Below are positions 17,101 to 26,025 of a stretch of DNA of 64,000 nucleotides, piece by piece (position 1 is the stretch's first letter; every line of letters starts with the position of its first letter). The translations under genes were made by a program, and so were the position numbers. The notes under the pieces were generated by a model. The model did no database searches, was not told the DNA's origin, and worked only from the letters and a program-made list of their open reading frames with translations. Location of the stretch: NCBI RefSeq assembly GCF_026625885.1, contig NZ_CP113068.1, positions 4,340,001 to 4,404,000 on the forward strand, given 5' to 3'. The stretch comes from Roseateles sp. SL47 (GTDB taxonomy: Bacteria; Pseudomonadota; Gammaproteobacteria; Burkholderiales; Burkholderiaceae_C).

Positions 17101-20100
17101 CCAAGCCTGGGCCAGCAGACAAGGGCCCTCCAGTCGCGCCAGTTGATCTTTCCAGAAGCGTTCGCCGGCCTGCGGGTCTCGCGCCTGCAGCAGGCGGATG
17201 TGGTCACGGTAACGCCCCACCAACGACGGCATGGGCAGACCCGCATAACGCCTCAACACCTCGCCCATCACCCGGGACGCGCTCCAGCCGTCCAGCAACA
17301 GGTGATGGCTGGTCCAGATCAGGTGGTGCGACTGCTCGCCGGTACGGATCAGCAGCAATTGCATCAAAGGCGGTTGGCGAAGGTCCAGGTCAGCGCTCAG
17401 CGCTTCGCCCGCACGCGTGTCCAGCGCGCCCGCCAGATCCGGCCGGCCCCGCCAGTCCAGTAACTCCAGCGGGACCTCGACCGCACGGGCCACCCACTGC
17501 AACGGTGGGTCTTCATCCGCGAGGAAGCCGGTTCGCAAGACGTCATGCGCGTCCATGGTGGCCTGCCAGGCCGCCCGGAATCGAGCCGGATCCAGTCCGT
17601 GCACCTCCACCCGCATCTGCGTCCGGTAAGCCGCCGTCGACGGCTCGGCCAGCACGTGGAAAAGCATGCCGGACTGCATGGGCGACAGCGGATACAGGTC
17701 TTCGACGTTCGCCGCTGGCGTCGGCAAGGCATCCAGGCGCGCCTGGCTGACCCGGGCCAGAGGCACGTCCGAGGGCGTGAGCCCGGTGGCCCCTTGACAG
17801 CAATGCGCCACCAGCGACTGGATCTCCGACTTGAAGCGGTCCACCAAGGCTTGTACCGACGCTGCGTGGTGGCGATGGCGGCTAAAACTCACCAACAACA
17901 CCAGTTCACCGGCCACCACACTGCCGTTGATTGCGAACTCATGCGACTGCTCAGCAGCCTCGTGCATGGGAGACCCGGCGTTTTCCGTGGCCAGTTGCCA
18001 GGCGCTCTTGCCAAAGCCGCGGTCCACCTGCCCCAGGTAGTTAAAGACGATCTGCGCCTTTGGCAGCGCCTCCAGCGTGCGGCGCTGCTCACGGCTGCCC
18101 ATCCAGCGCAGCAGGCCATACCCCAGGCCGCGCTGCGGTGTGTGGCGGATGGCTTCCTTGACGCGCTTCAATGCTGCGCCCGGCTCGCCCATCGGATCCA
18201 GCGCCAGAGGATGGATGCTGGTGAACCAGCCCACCGTGCGAGACACATCCAGCCCCGTGCCCTCATCCTCCCGACCGTGACCTTCCACATCCACCAGCAC
18301 ACGCGCGTGACCTTCCACATCCACCAGCACACGCGCGTGACCGGACCAGCCGCACAAAGCGCGACCCAGCGCGGTCAGCAGAAGATCGTTCACCTGGGTT
18401 CGATAGGCTGCGGGAGCGCGCTTGAGCAAACGGTCCGTCTCCACGGGGTCCAGGCGCAGCTCGAGGTGATCGAGGCTGTCCAGCCGCCGATCGCCCTCCG
18501 GATGGTCGCAGGGCAGCGCGCTTGGCACGTCGGCCAGCCCGCGCCAGAAGGCCAGTTCCGGTTCCAGCGCGGCCGCATGGTGCCGCAGCGCTTCGGCCCA
18601 TTGCTGGAAAGAGGCCGTGGGCGGAGGCAATTGGCAGCGTTCGCTGGCCAGACGCTGCCCGTAGGCCAGCAACAGATCTTCCAGCAAGACCCGCCACGAC
18701 ACCCCGTCCACCACCAAGTGGTGCACCACGATCAACAGCCGCCAGGTGCCATCTGCCATCTCCACGCCCAGCGCCCGCCACATCGGACCCTGGCTCAGGT
18801 CCAGACTCCGCTGCACTTCGTCACACAGGGTCGTCAGCGCATCGGCGCTGGCAGCCCGCCGCCACCACAGCCACTCCCGCCGTTCGGCAGTGGCCACTGG
18901 GGAGTAGTGTTGCGTCCAATGGCCCTCCCCGTCCTGCCGATATCGGAGACGCAGACTGTCGTGATGGTCATGCACCGCCTCCAACGCCTCCTGCAAGGCA
19001 CTTCGGACCAGCGGAACGTCGCTGCGCAACAGCACGGCCTGGTTCCAGTGATGACGCGCCTCGGACACGCTCGCAAAGAAGTCGGCCTGGATGGGCAGCA
19101 ACGGCACGGTGCCGGTCGCGGGCACCCGCTGCTGCGTGGACGCGGCGCCAACGGCGGGCGCTGCGGGCTGTGCCGTGCTCGCCACCGGGGCCAGACGCGC
19201 GATGGTCTGATGCTCAAACAGCTGACGAGGCGTCAGCAGCCAGCCCGCACGACGCAGGCGCGCCACCGCCTGAAGACTCAGGATGGAATCGCCGCCGAGC
19301 TCAAAGAAATTGTCGTGACGCCCGACCTGCGGCACGTTCAGCAGTTCCGCCCAGACGGCTGCGATTGCCTGCTCCACTTCACCCTGCGGTTCGGCTTGCT
19401 CGGAACGGGCAGCCAGCGTCGGCGCAGGCAGCGCATCGCGGTCCAGCTTTCCGTTGACGGTGCGAGGCAAGACCGGCAGCACCCACAACAGCGCCGGCAC
19501 CATGTGCTCGGGCAACTCGGCGGCCAGGCGGTGTCGCAGCCCCTCGGCGGCCACGGAGTGGCCCGGTGACAAGGCCACATAGGCGAGCAAGCGTGCGCCG
19601 GAGGTGCCGGCTCCGGCGACCACGGCGGCATCGGCGACCTCCGGCTGACGACGCAACACCGCTTCAATCTCACCGGGCTCAATGCGGAAACCGAGGATCT
19701 TGAGCTGCTGGTCGATGCGCCCCAGGTACTCCAGCTGCCCATCCTCACGCCATCGCACCAGGTCACCGGTCCGGTACAGGCGACCGCCATCGCGGTCGAA
19801 GGGATCGGCCACAAATCGATCGGCCGTCAGGCCGGGCCGGCCCAGGTAGCCCCGGGCCAGACCCATGCCGCCCAGATAAAGCTCCCCGGGCACGCCCGGT
19901 GGCAGCAATGCCAGATCGGCATCCAGCACCATCGCCTTGCGATCGCCCACCGGTCGACCGATGGGCGCATAGGCGCAGGGCACGTCGGTCCCGGCGGGAA
20001 CCTTCCACAGCATCGGCGTGACGACCGCTTCGGTGGGGCCGTACCCGTTGATGAGCGTGCGTGGCGCCAGGCGGTTGCCGACCAGGCTCAATCCCGCCCG

Positions 20101-22560
20101 GGGCATTGCTTCGCCGCCGAACGACAGCAATTGCAGCGCGGGTGCGGACGATGGCTCGGCATCGGCGGCCAAGGCCTGCAGGTAGGCCGGAGGAAAACCC
20201 GCATGGGTGACCTGATGCTCGCGCAGGGCGGCCAGGGTCTGATCGGGTGTCCATAAGTCGGCATCACGCAGCACCAGGCTCGCCCCGCACGTCAGGGCCG
20301 TGAACAGCCGCTCCTGGGCCCCATCAAAGGAGAACGACAGGAAGTGCAGTTCCCGCGAGCGCTCGTCCATGTCGTAGAGGGTGGCCGTCTCCTGACAATG
20401 CATGCTGAAGGGCGCGTGGGCCACCGCCACACCCTTGGGACGACCGGTGGAGCCGGAGGTGTAGATGATGTAGGCCAGCTGCTGGCCGTGGACGGGCCGG
20501 GTGAGGCCAAGGTCCGGATCACTGTCGGTATCACCCAAGGTGCCGGCTTCTTGCCACCACTGCGCCACATCCAGCCGCTGGTGGGCCGGCATCCAGGCGC
20601 CCAGCCCGGCATGGGTCAGCAGCCATTGAATGCCGCTGTCCTCCGCCATGAACGCAAGCCGCTGCGCCGGGTAGGCCGGGTCCATCGGCACGTAGGTAGC
20701 GCCCGCCTTGAGCACCGCCAACAGGCTGCTCACCAGCCATGCCGAGCGCTCCATCAGCACGCCCACCCGGGTTTCAGGACCAACACCGATGGCGCGCAGA
20801 TGACGGGCCAGCCGATCGGCTTGCTGGTTCAAGCCACCATAAGTCAACGTGGTCTGGCCGATGATGAGCGCCGTGGCATTTGGCGATCGCTTCGCATGGG
20901 CCTCGAAAAGCTGGTGCACCGGCGCCAGGCTGCCAGTCCATGCCGATCCGGCACCCCAGGCGAGCAAGGCCTGCTGTTCGTCCGGGCCGACCAGAACAAT
21001 ATCGCACAGACGCTGAGCCGGGTCCTCTGCGAAGGCCTGCAGGAGGCGAAGGTAGTGGCTGGCCAGGCGCTGGATGGTGGCAGGCCGGAATAGCGCTTCG
21101 GCGTAGGAAAACGACGCCTGGATCTGGCCCTCCGCCGACTCCATCAGGTTCAGCACCAGTTCAAACTGAGCCGCAGACGGTGGCAGCGGCTGGTCTTCAA
21201 GCTTCAGGCCCGGCAGGTGCTGCAGCGCCGCCATGTCACGGCGCTGGTGGTTGAACATCACCTGGAACAGCGGCGCCTGCGTGAGGCTGCGTTCCGGCTG
21301 CAGGGCCTCGACGAGGTGCTCAAACGGAAGGTCCTGGTGGGCCTGGGCGCCCAGCACGGCCTCCCGCGTGGCTTGCAGGACCTCCTCCAGGGTGATCGTG
21401 CCGTGAATCACATTGCGCAGCACCTGGGTGTTGACGAAGAGTCCCAGCAGACGCGTTGTTTCCGGGCGATGGCGGTTGGCAATCGGGACCCCCACGCGGA
21501 TGTCCGTTTGCCCGGTGTATCGGTGCAGCAGCGCCTGATATGCGGCCAACAGTACCGTGAACGGCGTGGCTCCGGTCGCCAGGGCCCGGGTGCGCACCGC
21601 CTCGATCAGCGCAGGCGGTAGCGGTTGGGTGAAGGCCACCGACGTATAGCGGGCGTCCGCACGACGGGGATGGTCGGTCGGCAGCTGGAGTGTGGGGAGG
21701 TCGGCGCCCGGGTGCCCCAAATGCTTCAGCCAGTAGGCCAGTTGCTGGTCCTTGCCTCCTGCCGACAGCCAGGCGCGCTGCCAGGCGGCGTAGTCGGTGT
21801 AGCGGAGCGCCGGCTCGGCCGGGCCAAGTCGGTGATTGACTGCCTGTTGCCGCTCCAAGGCCCCATCGGTTGGGGCTCCACCGGTCGCAGGCAGCGCCAC
21901 ACGGTTGCGGTACTCGCGGGCAAACTCATCAACGATCAACTGCACCGACCACCCGTCGGAAATGATGTGATGCATCACCACCACGAGCATCTGGACATCG
22001 GCAGCCAGTCGAACCACGCCCATGCGCAGGAGCGGGCCGCTGGTCAGGTCGAACGGCATCTGGGACAGCTCACGCAGGGCGCGGTCGACAGCATCTTGCG
22101 CGTCACCGTCCTCGCTGCTCGGTGCATCGTGGGCGCTCAGGCCGCCAGCCGTGCCGCCGGGGTCGCGGCTCAGATCGATGGAGATCAGCGCCAGTGGCTC
22201 CGCCGGCAACACCACGGGCCGGGCCAATCCGTCCTCCGTGGGCACAAACACCGTTCGCAGCACCTCATGCCGCGCCACAAGGGCGCTGAAACTGTCCCGT
22301 AGCGCCGCCTCCTCCAGCCGGCCTGACAGCCTCAGCGCCCCCGCCACGTGATAGGCGCAACTGGATGGGTCCATGCGCCACAGGAACCACTGCCGCTGCT
22401 GGGCGTAAGACAACGGGGCCAACTGCCCCTGCGGCATCGGCACGATGGGCAGGCTGGCAAATTGGAGCCCCTGAGCCTCCAGCGCCTGGATGAAGGCTGC
22501 TTGTCGATCAGCCGGCAGCCGCGCAAAGCGCTCGGCAATGTCGCGCTTCTTCTGTTCCAT
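14146..22560 (-). CDS. Bimodular NRPS C-A-T-E-C-A-T
   Basis: This is a 2804-residue synthetase. Module 1 has a condensation domain (HHIISDGWS near 197), A domain (YTSGSTGRPKG near 703), carrier (LGGDSILSL near 1090) and epimerase (HHLVVDG near 1280, RTVGWFTS, NYLGQVD near 1507). Module 2 has a condensation domain of the kind that accepts D-residues (HHLLLDGW near 1753), A domain (YTSGSTGTPKG near 2238) and carrier (LGGHSLLAV near 2674). Pocket residues read D-G-E-G-S-G-G-V-T for module 1 and D-G-E-D-H-S-A-V-T for module 2. The Glu suggests basic side chains such as ornithine or hydroxyornithine (inference). The E domain makes residue 1 D-configured. Two oddities are a 10-residue tandem duplication in the E domain and a Ser/Gly/Glu repeat tail. 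The start overlaps the preceding stop by 1 nt. Confidence 0.93.
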   Translation of the reverse strand: MEQKKRDIAERFARLPADRQAAFIQALEAQGLQFASLPIVPMPQGQLAPLSYAQQRQWFLWRMDPSSCAYHVAGALRLSGRLEEAALRDSFSALVARHEVLRTVFVPTEDGLARPVVLPAEPLALISIDLSRDPGGTAGGLSAHDAPSSEDGDAQDAVDRALRELSQMPFDLTSGPLLRMGVVRLAADVQMLVVVMHHIISDGWSVQLIVDEFAREYRNRVALPATGGAPTDGALERQQAVNHRLGPAEPALRYTDYAAWQRAWLSAGGKDQQLAYWLKHLGHPGADLPTLQLPTDHPRRADARYTSVAFTQPLPPALIEAVRTRALATGATPFTVLLAAYQALLHRYTGQTDIRVGVPIANRHRPETTRLLGLFVNTQVLRNVIHGTITLEEVLQATREAVLGAQAHQDLPFEHLVEALQPERSLTQAPLFQVMFNHQRRDMAALQHLPGLKLEDQPLPPSAAQFELVLNLMESAEGQIQASFSYAEALFRPATIQRLASHYLRLLQAFAEDPAQRLCDIVLVGPDEQQALLAWGAGSAWTGSLAPVHQLFEAHAKRSPNATALIIGQTTLTYGGLNQQADRLARHLRAIGVGPETRVGVLMERSAWLVSSLLAVLKAGATYVPMDPAYPAQRLAFMAEDSGIQWLLTHAGLGAWMPAHQRLDVAQWWQEAGTLGDTDSDPDLGLTRPVHGQQLAYIIYTSGSTGRPKGVAVAHAPFSMHCQETATLYDMDERSRELHFLSFSFDGAQERLFTALTCGASLVLRDADLWTPDQTLAALREHQVTHAGFPPAYLQALAADAEPSSAPALQLLSFGGEAMPRAGLSLVGNRLAPRTLINGYGPTEAVVTPMLWKVPAGTDVPCAYAPIGRPVGDRKAMVLDADLALLPPGVPGELYLGGMGLARGYLGRPGLTADRFVADPFDRDGGRLYRTGDLVRWREDGQLEYLGRIDQQLKILGFRIEPGEIEAVLRRQPEVADAAVVAGAGTSGARLLAYVALSPGHSVAAEGLRHRLAAELPEHMVPALLWVLPVLPRTVNGKLDRDALPAPTLAARSEQAEPQGEVEQAIAAVWAELLNVPQVGRHDNFFELGGDSILSLQAVARLRRAGWLLTPRQLFEHQTIARLAPVASTAQPAAPAVGAASTQQRVPATGTVPLLPIQADFFASVSEARHHWNQAVLLRSDVPLVRSALQEALEAVHDHHDSLRLRYRQDGEGHWTQHYSPVATAERREWLWWRRAASADALTTLCDEVQRSLDLSQGPMWRALGVEMADGTWRLLIVVHHLVVDGVSWRVLLEDLLLAYGQRLASERCQLPPPTASFQQWAEALRHHAAALEPELAFWRGLADVPSALPCDHPEGDRRLDSLDHLELRLDPVETDRLLKRAPAAYRTQVNDLLLTALGRALCGWSGHARVLVDVEGHARVLVDVEGHGREDEGTGLDVSRTVGWFTSIHPLALDPMGEPGAALKRVKEAIRHTPQRGLGYGLLRWMGSREQRRTLEALPKAQIVFNYLGQVDRGFGKSAWQLATENAGSPMHEAAEQSHEFAINGSVVAGELVLLVSFSRHRHHAASVQALVDRFKSEIQSLVAHCCQGATGLTPSDVPLARVSQARLDALPTPAANVEDLYPLSPMQSGMLFHVLAEPSTAAYRTQMRVEVHGLDPARFRAAWQATMDAHDVLRTGFLADEDPPLQWVARAVEVPLELLDWRGRPDLAGALDTRAGEALSADLDLRQPPLMQLLLIRTGEQSHHLIWTSHHLLLDGWSASRVMGEVLRRYAGLPMPSLVGRYRDHIRLLQARDPQAGERFWKDQLARLEGPCLLAQAWPRPSAGSAAGHKGPAGLAGIAHHIERLSPEATRRLAEAARAQRVTVNTLVQGAWALLLGRYTGQRVAVFGSTVSGRPPELPGAEDIVGLFINTLAQVVPLPAAQPVGDWLRSIQADSVAAREHDQTPLYEVQRWAAEGGQALFDSLVVFENYPIDAALRQAAPGGLRFEQLRNQDDANYPMTLSVFLDDALTLDFGHEQTLFDADRVAALARRFADLLGRLVSEPNRPLGQVAVAGADDLPVLQAWSQGDELPGGVDAFAHECLARHAARRPEAVALVFEEQQFTYRELNRRVEQLAAHLRRSGVSSGDRVGIAVRRSPAMIVAVLAALVAGGAYVPLDPDYPIVRLAAMMEDSGVSLVLSQAEVSERLPQAGGVRVLLLDDLGDALSPTAAPNMSRHDEGRAAAPLHGEQLAYLIYTSGSTGTPKGVGISHRALVHQARVASQYFELAETDRVLQFATVNFDGFVEQVFAPLMAGAAMVLRGPELWDSSTFLRRVHQHGITVADLSTAYWMLLMQDFARLGVRDYGPLRRMHASGEAMPQEGLRAWAAAGLQGLRLVNAYGPTEATVTATVLDCSDALPHPQTGVGPVAIGTPLPGRRLYVVDADLNLVPPGGAGELCIGGSQLAQGYWQRASHTAERFVADPFTSAGGRLYRTGDLVRWSAEGQLEYLGRVDHQVKIRGFRVELGELEAQLLAQPEVREAVVITDQEGGEARLLAYVSLQPSKDWTAAAAGDAGTEVVTEAEAGAAVGAGIESVSDARGHSQEATLINGATLRARLAQRLPAYSLPALITVLPALPINANGKVDRHALPRPETPRSTAGDAPQGPLETLLAGLWCEVLGLSSVTRQAHFFELGGHSLLAVRLVTKLRQALAIEVALRVIFDHPTLGELARWLAGQGAAPPPGTERLAGDHEPDGEQGRPIRTSGQSSGQSSGEGSGEGSEEGSGQNSGQGAAQGAGRAPSAVGLSTRTSRLAALLDDLETED
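14271..14328 (-). repeat. 12-bp tandem repeats coding a Ser-Gly-Glu/Gln tail
   Basis: Near-identical 12-base units (ACCTTCCCCGGA twice, ACTTTGGCCGGA twice, with degenerate copies before) lie in the 3' end of the bimodular NRPS gene. They encode a low-complexity SGEGSGEGSEEGSGQ-type stretch after the last carrier domain. It probably forms a flexible linker before the C-terminal helix SRLAALLDDLETED, which may be a docking element for the next synthetase (inference). Confidence 0.8.
18276..18342 (-). repeat. 30-bp in-frame tandem duplication inside the epimerization domain
   Basis: The 30-base unit beginning TGACCTTCCACATCCACCAG at 18278 is repeated exactly at 18308, with matching bases at both edges, about 2.2 copies in all. 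In the protein it doubles HARVLVDVEG just before the conserved E-domain segment GHGRED...RTVGWFTS. Reading frame is preserved. Confidence 0.95.
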
Positions 22561-25500
22561 CAGGACTCCAGGGTTTCCAGGGACGCCATCAGGCGGTCCA
22601 TGTCATTGACCTCGGCGACCGCCGAGGACTGCAGTGCAGAGAGCGCGGCGGCTTGGCCAGCCACGGTCCTCAGTTCAAACCACTGCCGCAATTCCAGGCG
22701 CGCGCCCAGCCGTTTCTCCGCTTGCGCCTGCACCTGCACCAGCGCGAGGGAATGGCCGCCCAGTTCGAAGAAATCGCTGTCTCGTGTCACCTCCCGCAGG
22801 CCCAGCACCTCGGCCCAGATGGCGGCCAGCGTGCTTTCCACGGCGCCTTGCGGCGGCTCACCGGCTTGCCCGGCTCCGGCTTGGGGCATGGGCAGCGCGC
22901 GACGATCCAGCTTGCCGTTGGCGTTCAGCGGAATGGCGTCCAGCACCTGCAGCACCGCCGGCACCATGTGCTCCGGCAAGCAGGTCGTCAGGCCGCGTCG
23001 CAAGCCCTCCACCGTCACCCCATGGCCGGGCTGCACGGTGACAAAAGCCACCAGCCGCGGTCCAGCAGGCGCCTGATCCACCACCACGGCGGCCTGGCGC
23101 ACCCCCGGCTGGGCCAGCAGCCGCGCTTCAATCTCGCCCAACTCGATGCGGAACCCCCGCAGCTTCACCTGTTCATCGATGCGGCCCAGGTAGTCGATGC
23201 CGCCATCGGACCGCCAGCAGGCAAGGTCTCCGGTCCGGTACAACCGTCCGCCGTCGGTACGGGTGGGGTCGGCAATGAATCGCTCGGCCGTCAGTGCGGG
23301 CCGGTTCAGGTAGCCCCGTGCCAGGCCATCGCCAAAGACGTGCAATTCACCCGGCACGCCGATGGGCACCGGCTGGAGGTCGCTGTCCAGGATGCGCAGG
23401 CCCAGGTCGGGCAAGGCCTGGCCGATGGGGCTGCCGCCCACCGCCAGGTCTGCAGCCCGCAGCCGGTGCCAGGTGACATGCACCGTGGTCTCGGTGATGC
23501 CGTACATGTTGATCAGCGCGGGATGGTCCAGTCCGAATCGATCCGCCCATGGCTGCAGGCTTCGGGGCTCCAGCGCCTCACCGCCGAAGATCACCAGCCG
23601 CAGCGCCAGGGCGGTGGTCTTTGCAGTGGTCGGTTCGGCGCTCGGTGCGGCGCCCGGAGCGGTGGGGGCCGTGGCCTGCCGTGCGACCGCCACCTGCATC
23701 AGCTGCTTGAATGCTGAAGGGGTTTGGTTGAGCACCGTCACACGCTGCTCGCATAGCAGTGCCAAGAACTCGTCCGGGGAACGGCTGACGAGATGCGGAA
23801 CGATCACCACGCGCCCGCCGCTGCACAACGCCCCGAAGAGCTCCCAGACGGAGAAGTCAAAGGCATAGGAATGGAACAGCGTCCAGACATCATCGACGCC
23901 GAAGTGGAAATGGTCCGCGCTGGCATCCAGCAGGCGCACCACATTGCGATGCGTGAGTTGTGCCCCCTTGGGCCGACCAGTGGAGCCGGAGGTGTAGATC
24001 ACATAGGCCAGCGAGTCCGCCGACGTCAGCACCTTCGGATCGAAGTCGTGCCCGTCGGCGCCCGCTGCCTGCCGGATCGACAGCGTTGGGACCCCCTGCG
24101 AGCCCGCCCCGGGGTCCGTCCGGAGGCCGTCATCGACCCCAGGCGCATCCGTCAGCACCAGCGCAACGCCACTGTCCTGCACCATGTAGGCCAGACGCTC
24201 CGCCGGATAGGCGGGGTCCAGCGGGACATACGAGGCGCCTGCCTTGAGGATGGCCAGCATGCCCACCACCATGTCGAACGCGCGTTCCGCCGACAAGCCG
24301 ACGCGGTCCTCCGGGCGGACACCCCGGGCGATCAACTGATGGGCCAGCCGGTTGGCGCGGCGGTTGAGGGCCCCATAGCTCAGGGTCTGATCGCCCAGCA
24401 CCAGGGCAACGGCATCGGGCTGCCGGGCGGCCTGCGATTCGAAGCGCCGATGAATGAGATCGTCCAACCGGAATTGCGTGTGCTGCGCCCAGGTGTCCAA
24501 TTGCGCCAGCTCATGCGATGTCAGCAGTGGCACCTCCCTCACGGCCTGCTGCGGATGCGTGACCAGGGCTTCCAGGAGCGCCAGATAGTGGCCGGCCATG
24601 CGCTCGATGCGCTCACGGTCAAACAGATGGCTGGCATACCGGAAGTGGGCTCGCACCTGCCCGTCGGCCGCTTCGACGGTTTCGAGCGTCAGCTCAAACG
24701 GGGCCTGGCGCTCACCAAAATCGATGGGCTCGACCCTCAGCCCCGGCCAGGGAGCCACCGCACGGCCATCCACCCGGAGGTGGTTGAACAGCACCTGGAA
24801 CAGCGGGCTCGCGCCGCCTTGCCGGGGCGGCTTCAGCGCCTCCACCAGGCACTCGAAGGGCAGTTCCTGGTGGGCCAGTGCAGACAGCGTGGTGTCTCTG
24901 ACCTGCTCCAGCAATGCCGAAAGCGGCAAGCGCGCCGACACCTCGCTCTGCAGGACCACGGTGTTGGTCAGGAATCCCACCACCGTGGCCGTTTCCGCAC
25001 GCTCGCGATTGGCCACCGGCAGACCGCTGCGGATGCGAGACTGGCCGGTATAGCGGAACAGCAAGGCGTGGAACGCAGCCGCCAGACCCATGAACAGCGT
25101 GGCCTGGTGCTGGCGAGCGTGGTCCCGCAGGCGCAGGGTCAGCGTGGCCGGCAGGTCCAGCACCACCGAGGCGGCCCGCCCCTCATTGGCGCTGCTGCTG
25201 CCAACTCCACCGCTGCCACGTGGACGGTCGGTGGGCAGTTGCAGCGGCGTGTGGTCATTGCCCAGATGGCTGCGCCAATAGTCCAGTTGGCGCTGCCCTG
25301 CCGGGCTGCCTTGCCAACGTTGCTGCCACTGGGCGAAGTCGAGGAAGCGGATCTCTGGCTGAGGCAGCGCGAACGGCGCGCCATTCAACGCGCAGGCGTA
25401 GGCGGCGGCCAGCTCCCGCAGCACGATGTCGACCGACCATGCGTCGGAAATGGCATGGTGCAGGCATAGCAGCAGTTGATGCCTCTGCGGCGCCAGTCGC

Positions 25501-26015
25501 AGCAGCACGACCTGCATCAACGGCCCCTGGGTGAGGTCGAAGGGGGCGGTGAGAACGTCCTGGACCGCCTGATGCCGCCGATGCTCGCGCTCGGCTTCGT
25601 CGCAATGGGCGAGGTCGATGGAAGGGATCGCCCCCAGCCGCTCCGCACTCATCACCTGCAGCAGCTGATCCTGTTCTTCGGCTCGAAACACCACCCGCAA
25701 AGCGTCGTGGCGGCTCACCACCTGGGCCAACGCCGACTGCAGCGCTTCAACGTTCAACGGGCCTTCCAGGCCCAGCCCGCCGCCCACGTGGTAGGCCGTA
25801 CTGGCGGGATTCACGCGCCAGAGAAACCACAAACCGCGCTGGGCTGCCGTAGCCGGGGCCGAGTTCCCCGCCTGACGCGGAATGCGATCGGCGTCTCCCC
25901 CGCTGCTGGCGGATGCGACCGGACCGCCACCGGCCAAACGCTGTTGCAGCCGCTGCAACTGTTGGGGAGACAGGCGCGCGCGGCGGGCGGATAGATCTTC
26001 AGGACTACTGCTCAT
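22560..26015 (-). CDS. Monomodular NRPS C-A(Thr)-T
   Basis: This is a 1151-residue module. It has a condensation domain with HHAISDAW near residue 190 (the usual Asp-Gly is Asp-Ala here), an adenylation domain with YTSGSTGRPKG near 675, and a carrier with LGGHSLALV near 1086. The pocket reads D-F-W-N-I-G-M-V-H-(K), the canonical threonine code. It should condense the polyketide-extended chain from the upstream PKS with threonine. The start is ATG at 26015 (MSSSPEDLSARR), 10 nt after the PKS stop. The open frame extends further upstream, but that part is overlap with the PKS gene and not protein-like. The C-terminal MDRLMASLETLES resembles short docking helices. The stop overlaps the next start by 1 nt. 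Confidence 0.93.
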   Translation of the reverse strand: MSSSPEDLSARRARLSPQQLQRLQQRLAGGGPVASASSGGDADRIPRQAGNSAPATAAQRGLWFLWRVNPASTAYHVGGGLGLEGPLNVEALQSALAQVVSRHDALRVVFRAEEQDQLLQVMSAERLGAIPSIDLAHCDEAEREHRRHQAVQDVLTAPFDLTQGPLMQVVLLRLAPQRHQLLLCLHHAISDAWSVDIVLRELAAAYACALNGAPFALPQPEIRFLDFAQWQQRWQGSPAGQRQLDYWRSHLGNDHTPLQLPTDRPRGSGGVGSSSANEGRAASVVLDLPATLTLRLRDHARQHQATLFMGLAAAFHALLFRYTGQSRIRSGLPVANRERAETATVVGFLTNTVVLQSEVSARLPLSALLEQVRDTTLSALAHQELPFECLVEALKPPRQGGASPLFQVLFNHLRVDGRAVAPWPGLRVEPIDFGERQAPFELTLETVEAADGQVRAHFRYASHLFDRERIERMAGHYLALLEALVTHPQQAVREVPLLTSHELAQLDTWAQHTQFRLDDLIHRRFESQAARQPDAVALVLGDQTLSYGALNRRANRLAHQLIARGVRPEDRVGLSAERAFDMVVGMLAILKAGASYVPLDPAYPAERLAYMVQDSGVALVLTDAPGVDDGLRTDPGAGSQGVPTLSIRQAAGADGHDFDPKVLTSADSLAYVIYTSGSTGRPKGAQLTHRNVVRLLDASADHFHFGVDDVWTLFHSYAFDFSVWELFGALCSGGRVVIVPHLVSRSPDEFLALLCEQRVTVLNQTPSAFKQLMQVAVARQATAPTAPGAAPSAEPTTAKTTALALRLVIFGGEALEPRSLQPWADRFGLDHPALINMYGITETTVHVTWHRLRAADLAVGGSPIGQALPDLGLRILDSDLQPVPIGVPGELHVFGDGLARGYLNRPALTAERFIADPTRTDGGRLYRTGDLACWRSDGGIDYLGRIDEQVKLRGFRIELGEIEARLLAQPGVRQAAVVVDQAPAGPRLVAFVTVQPGHGVTVEGLRRGLTTCLPEHMVPAVLQVLDAIPLNANGKLDRRALPMPQAGAGQAGEPPQGAVESTLAAIWAEVLGLREVTRDSDFFELGGHSLALVQVQAQAEKRLGARLELRQWFELRTVAGQAAALSALQSSAVAEVNDMDRLMASLETLES

Positions 26016-26025
26016 GATGCGAGGT

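Noticed and set aside
15502-19569. Two frames of over 650 residues on the plus strand opposite the bimodular NRPS
   Set aside because: They mirror NRPS codons and show no independent protein features.
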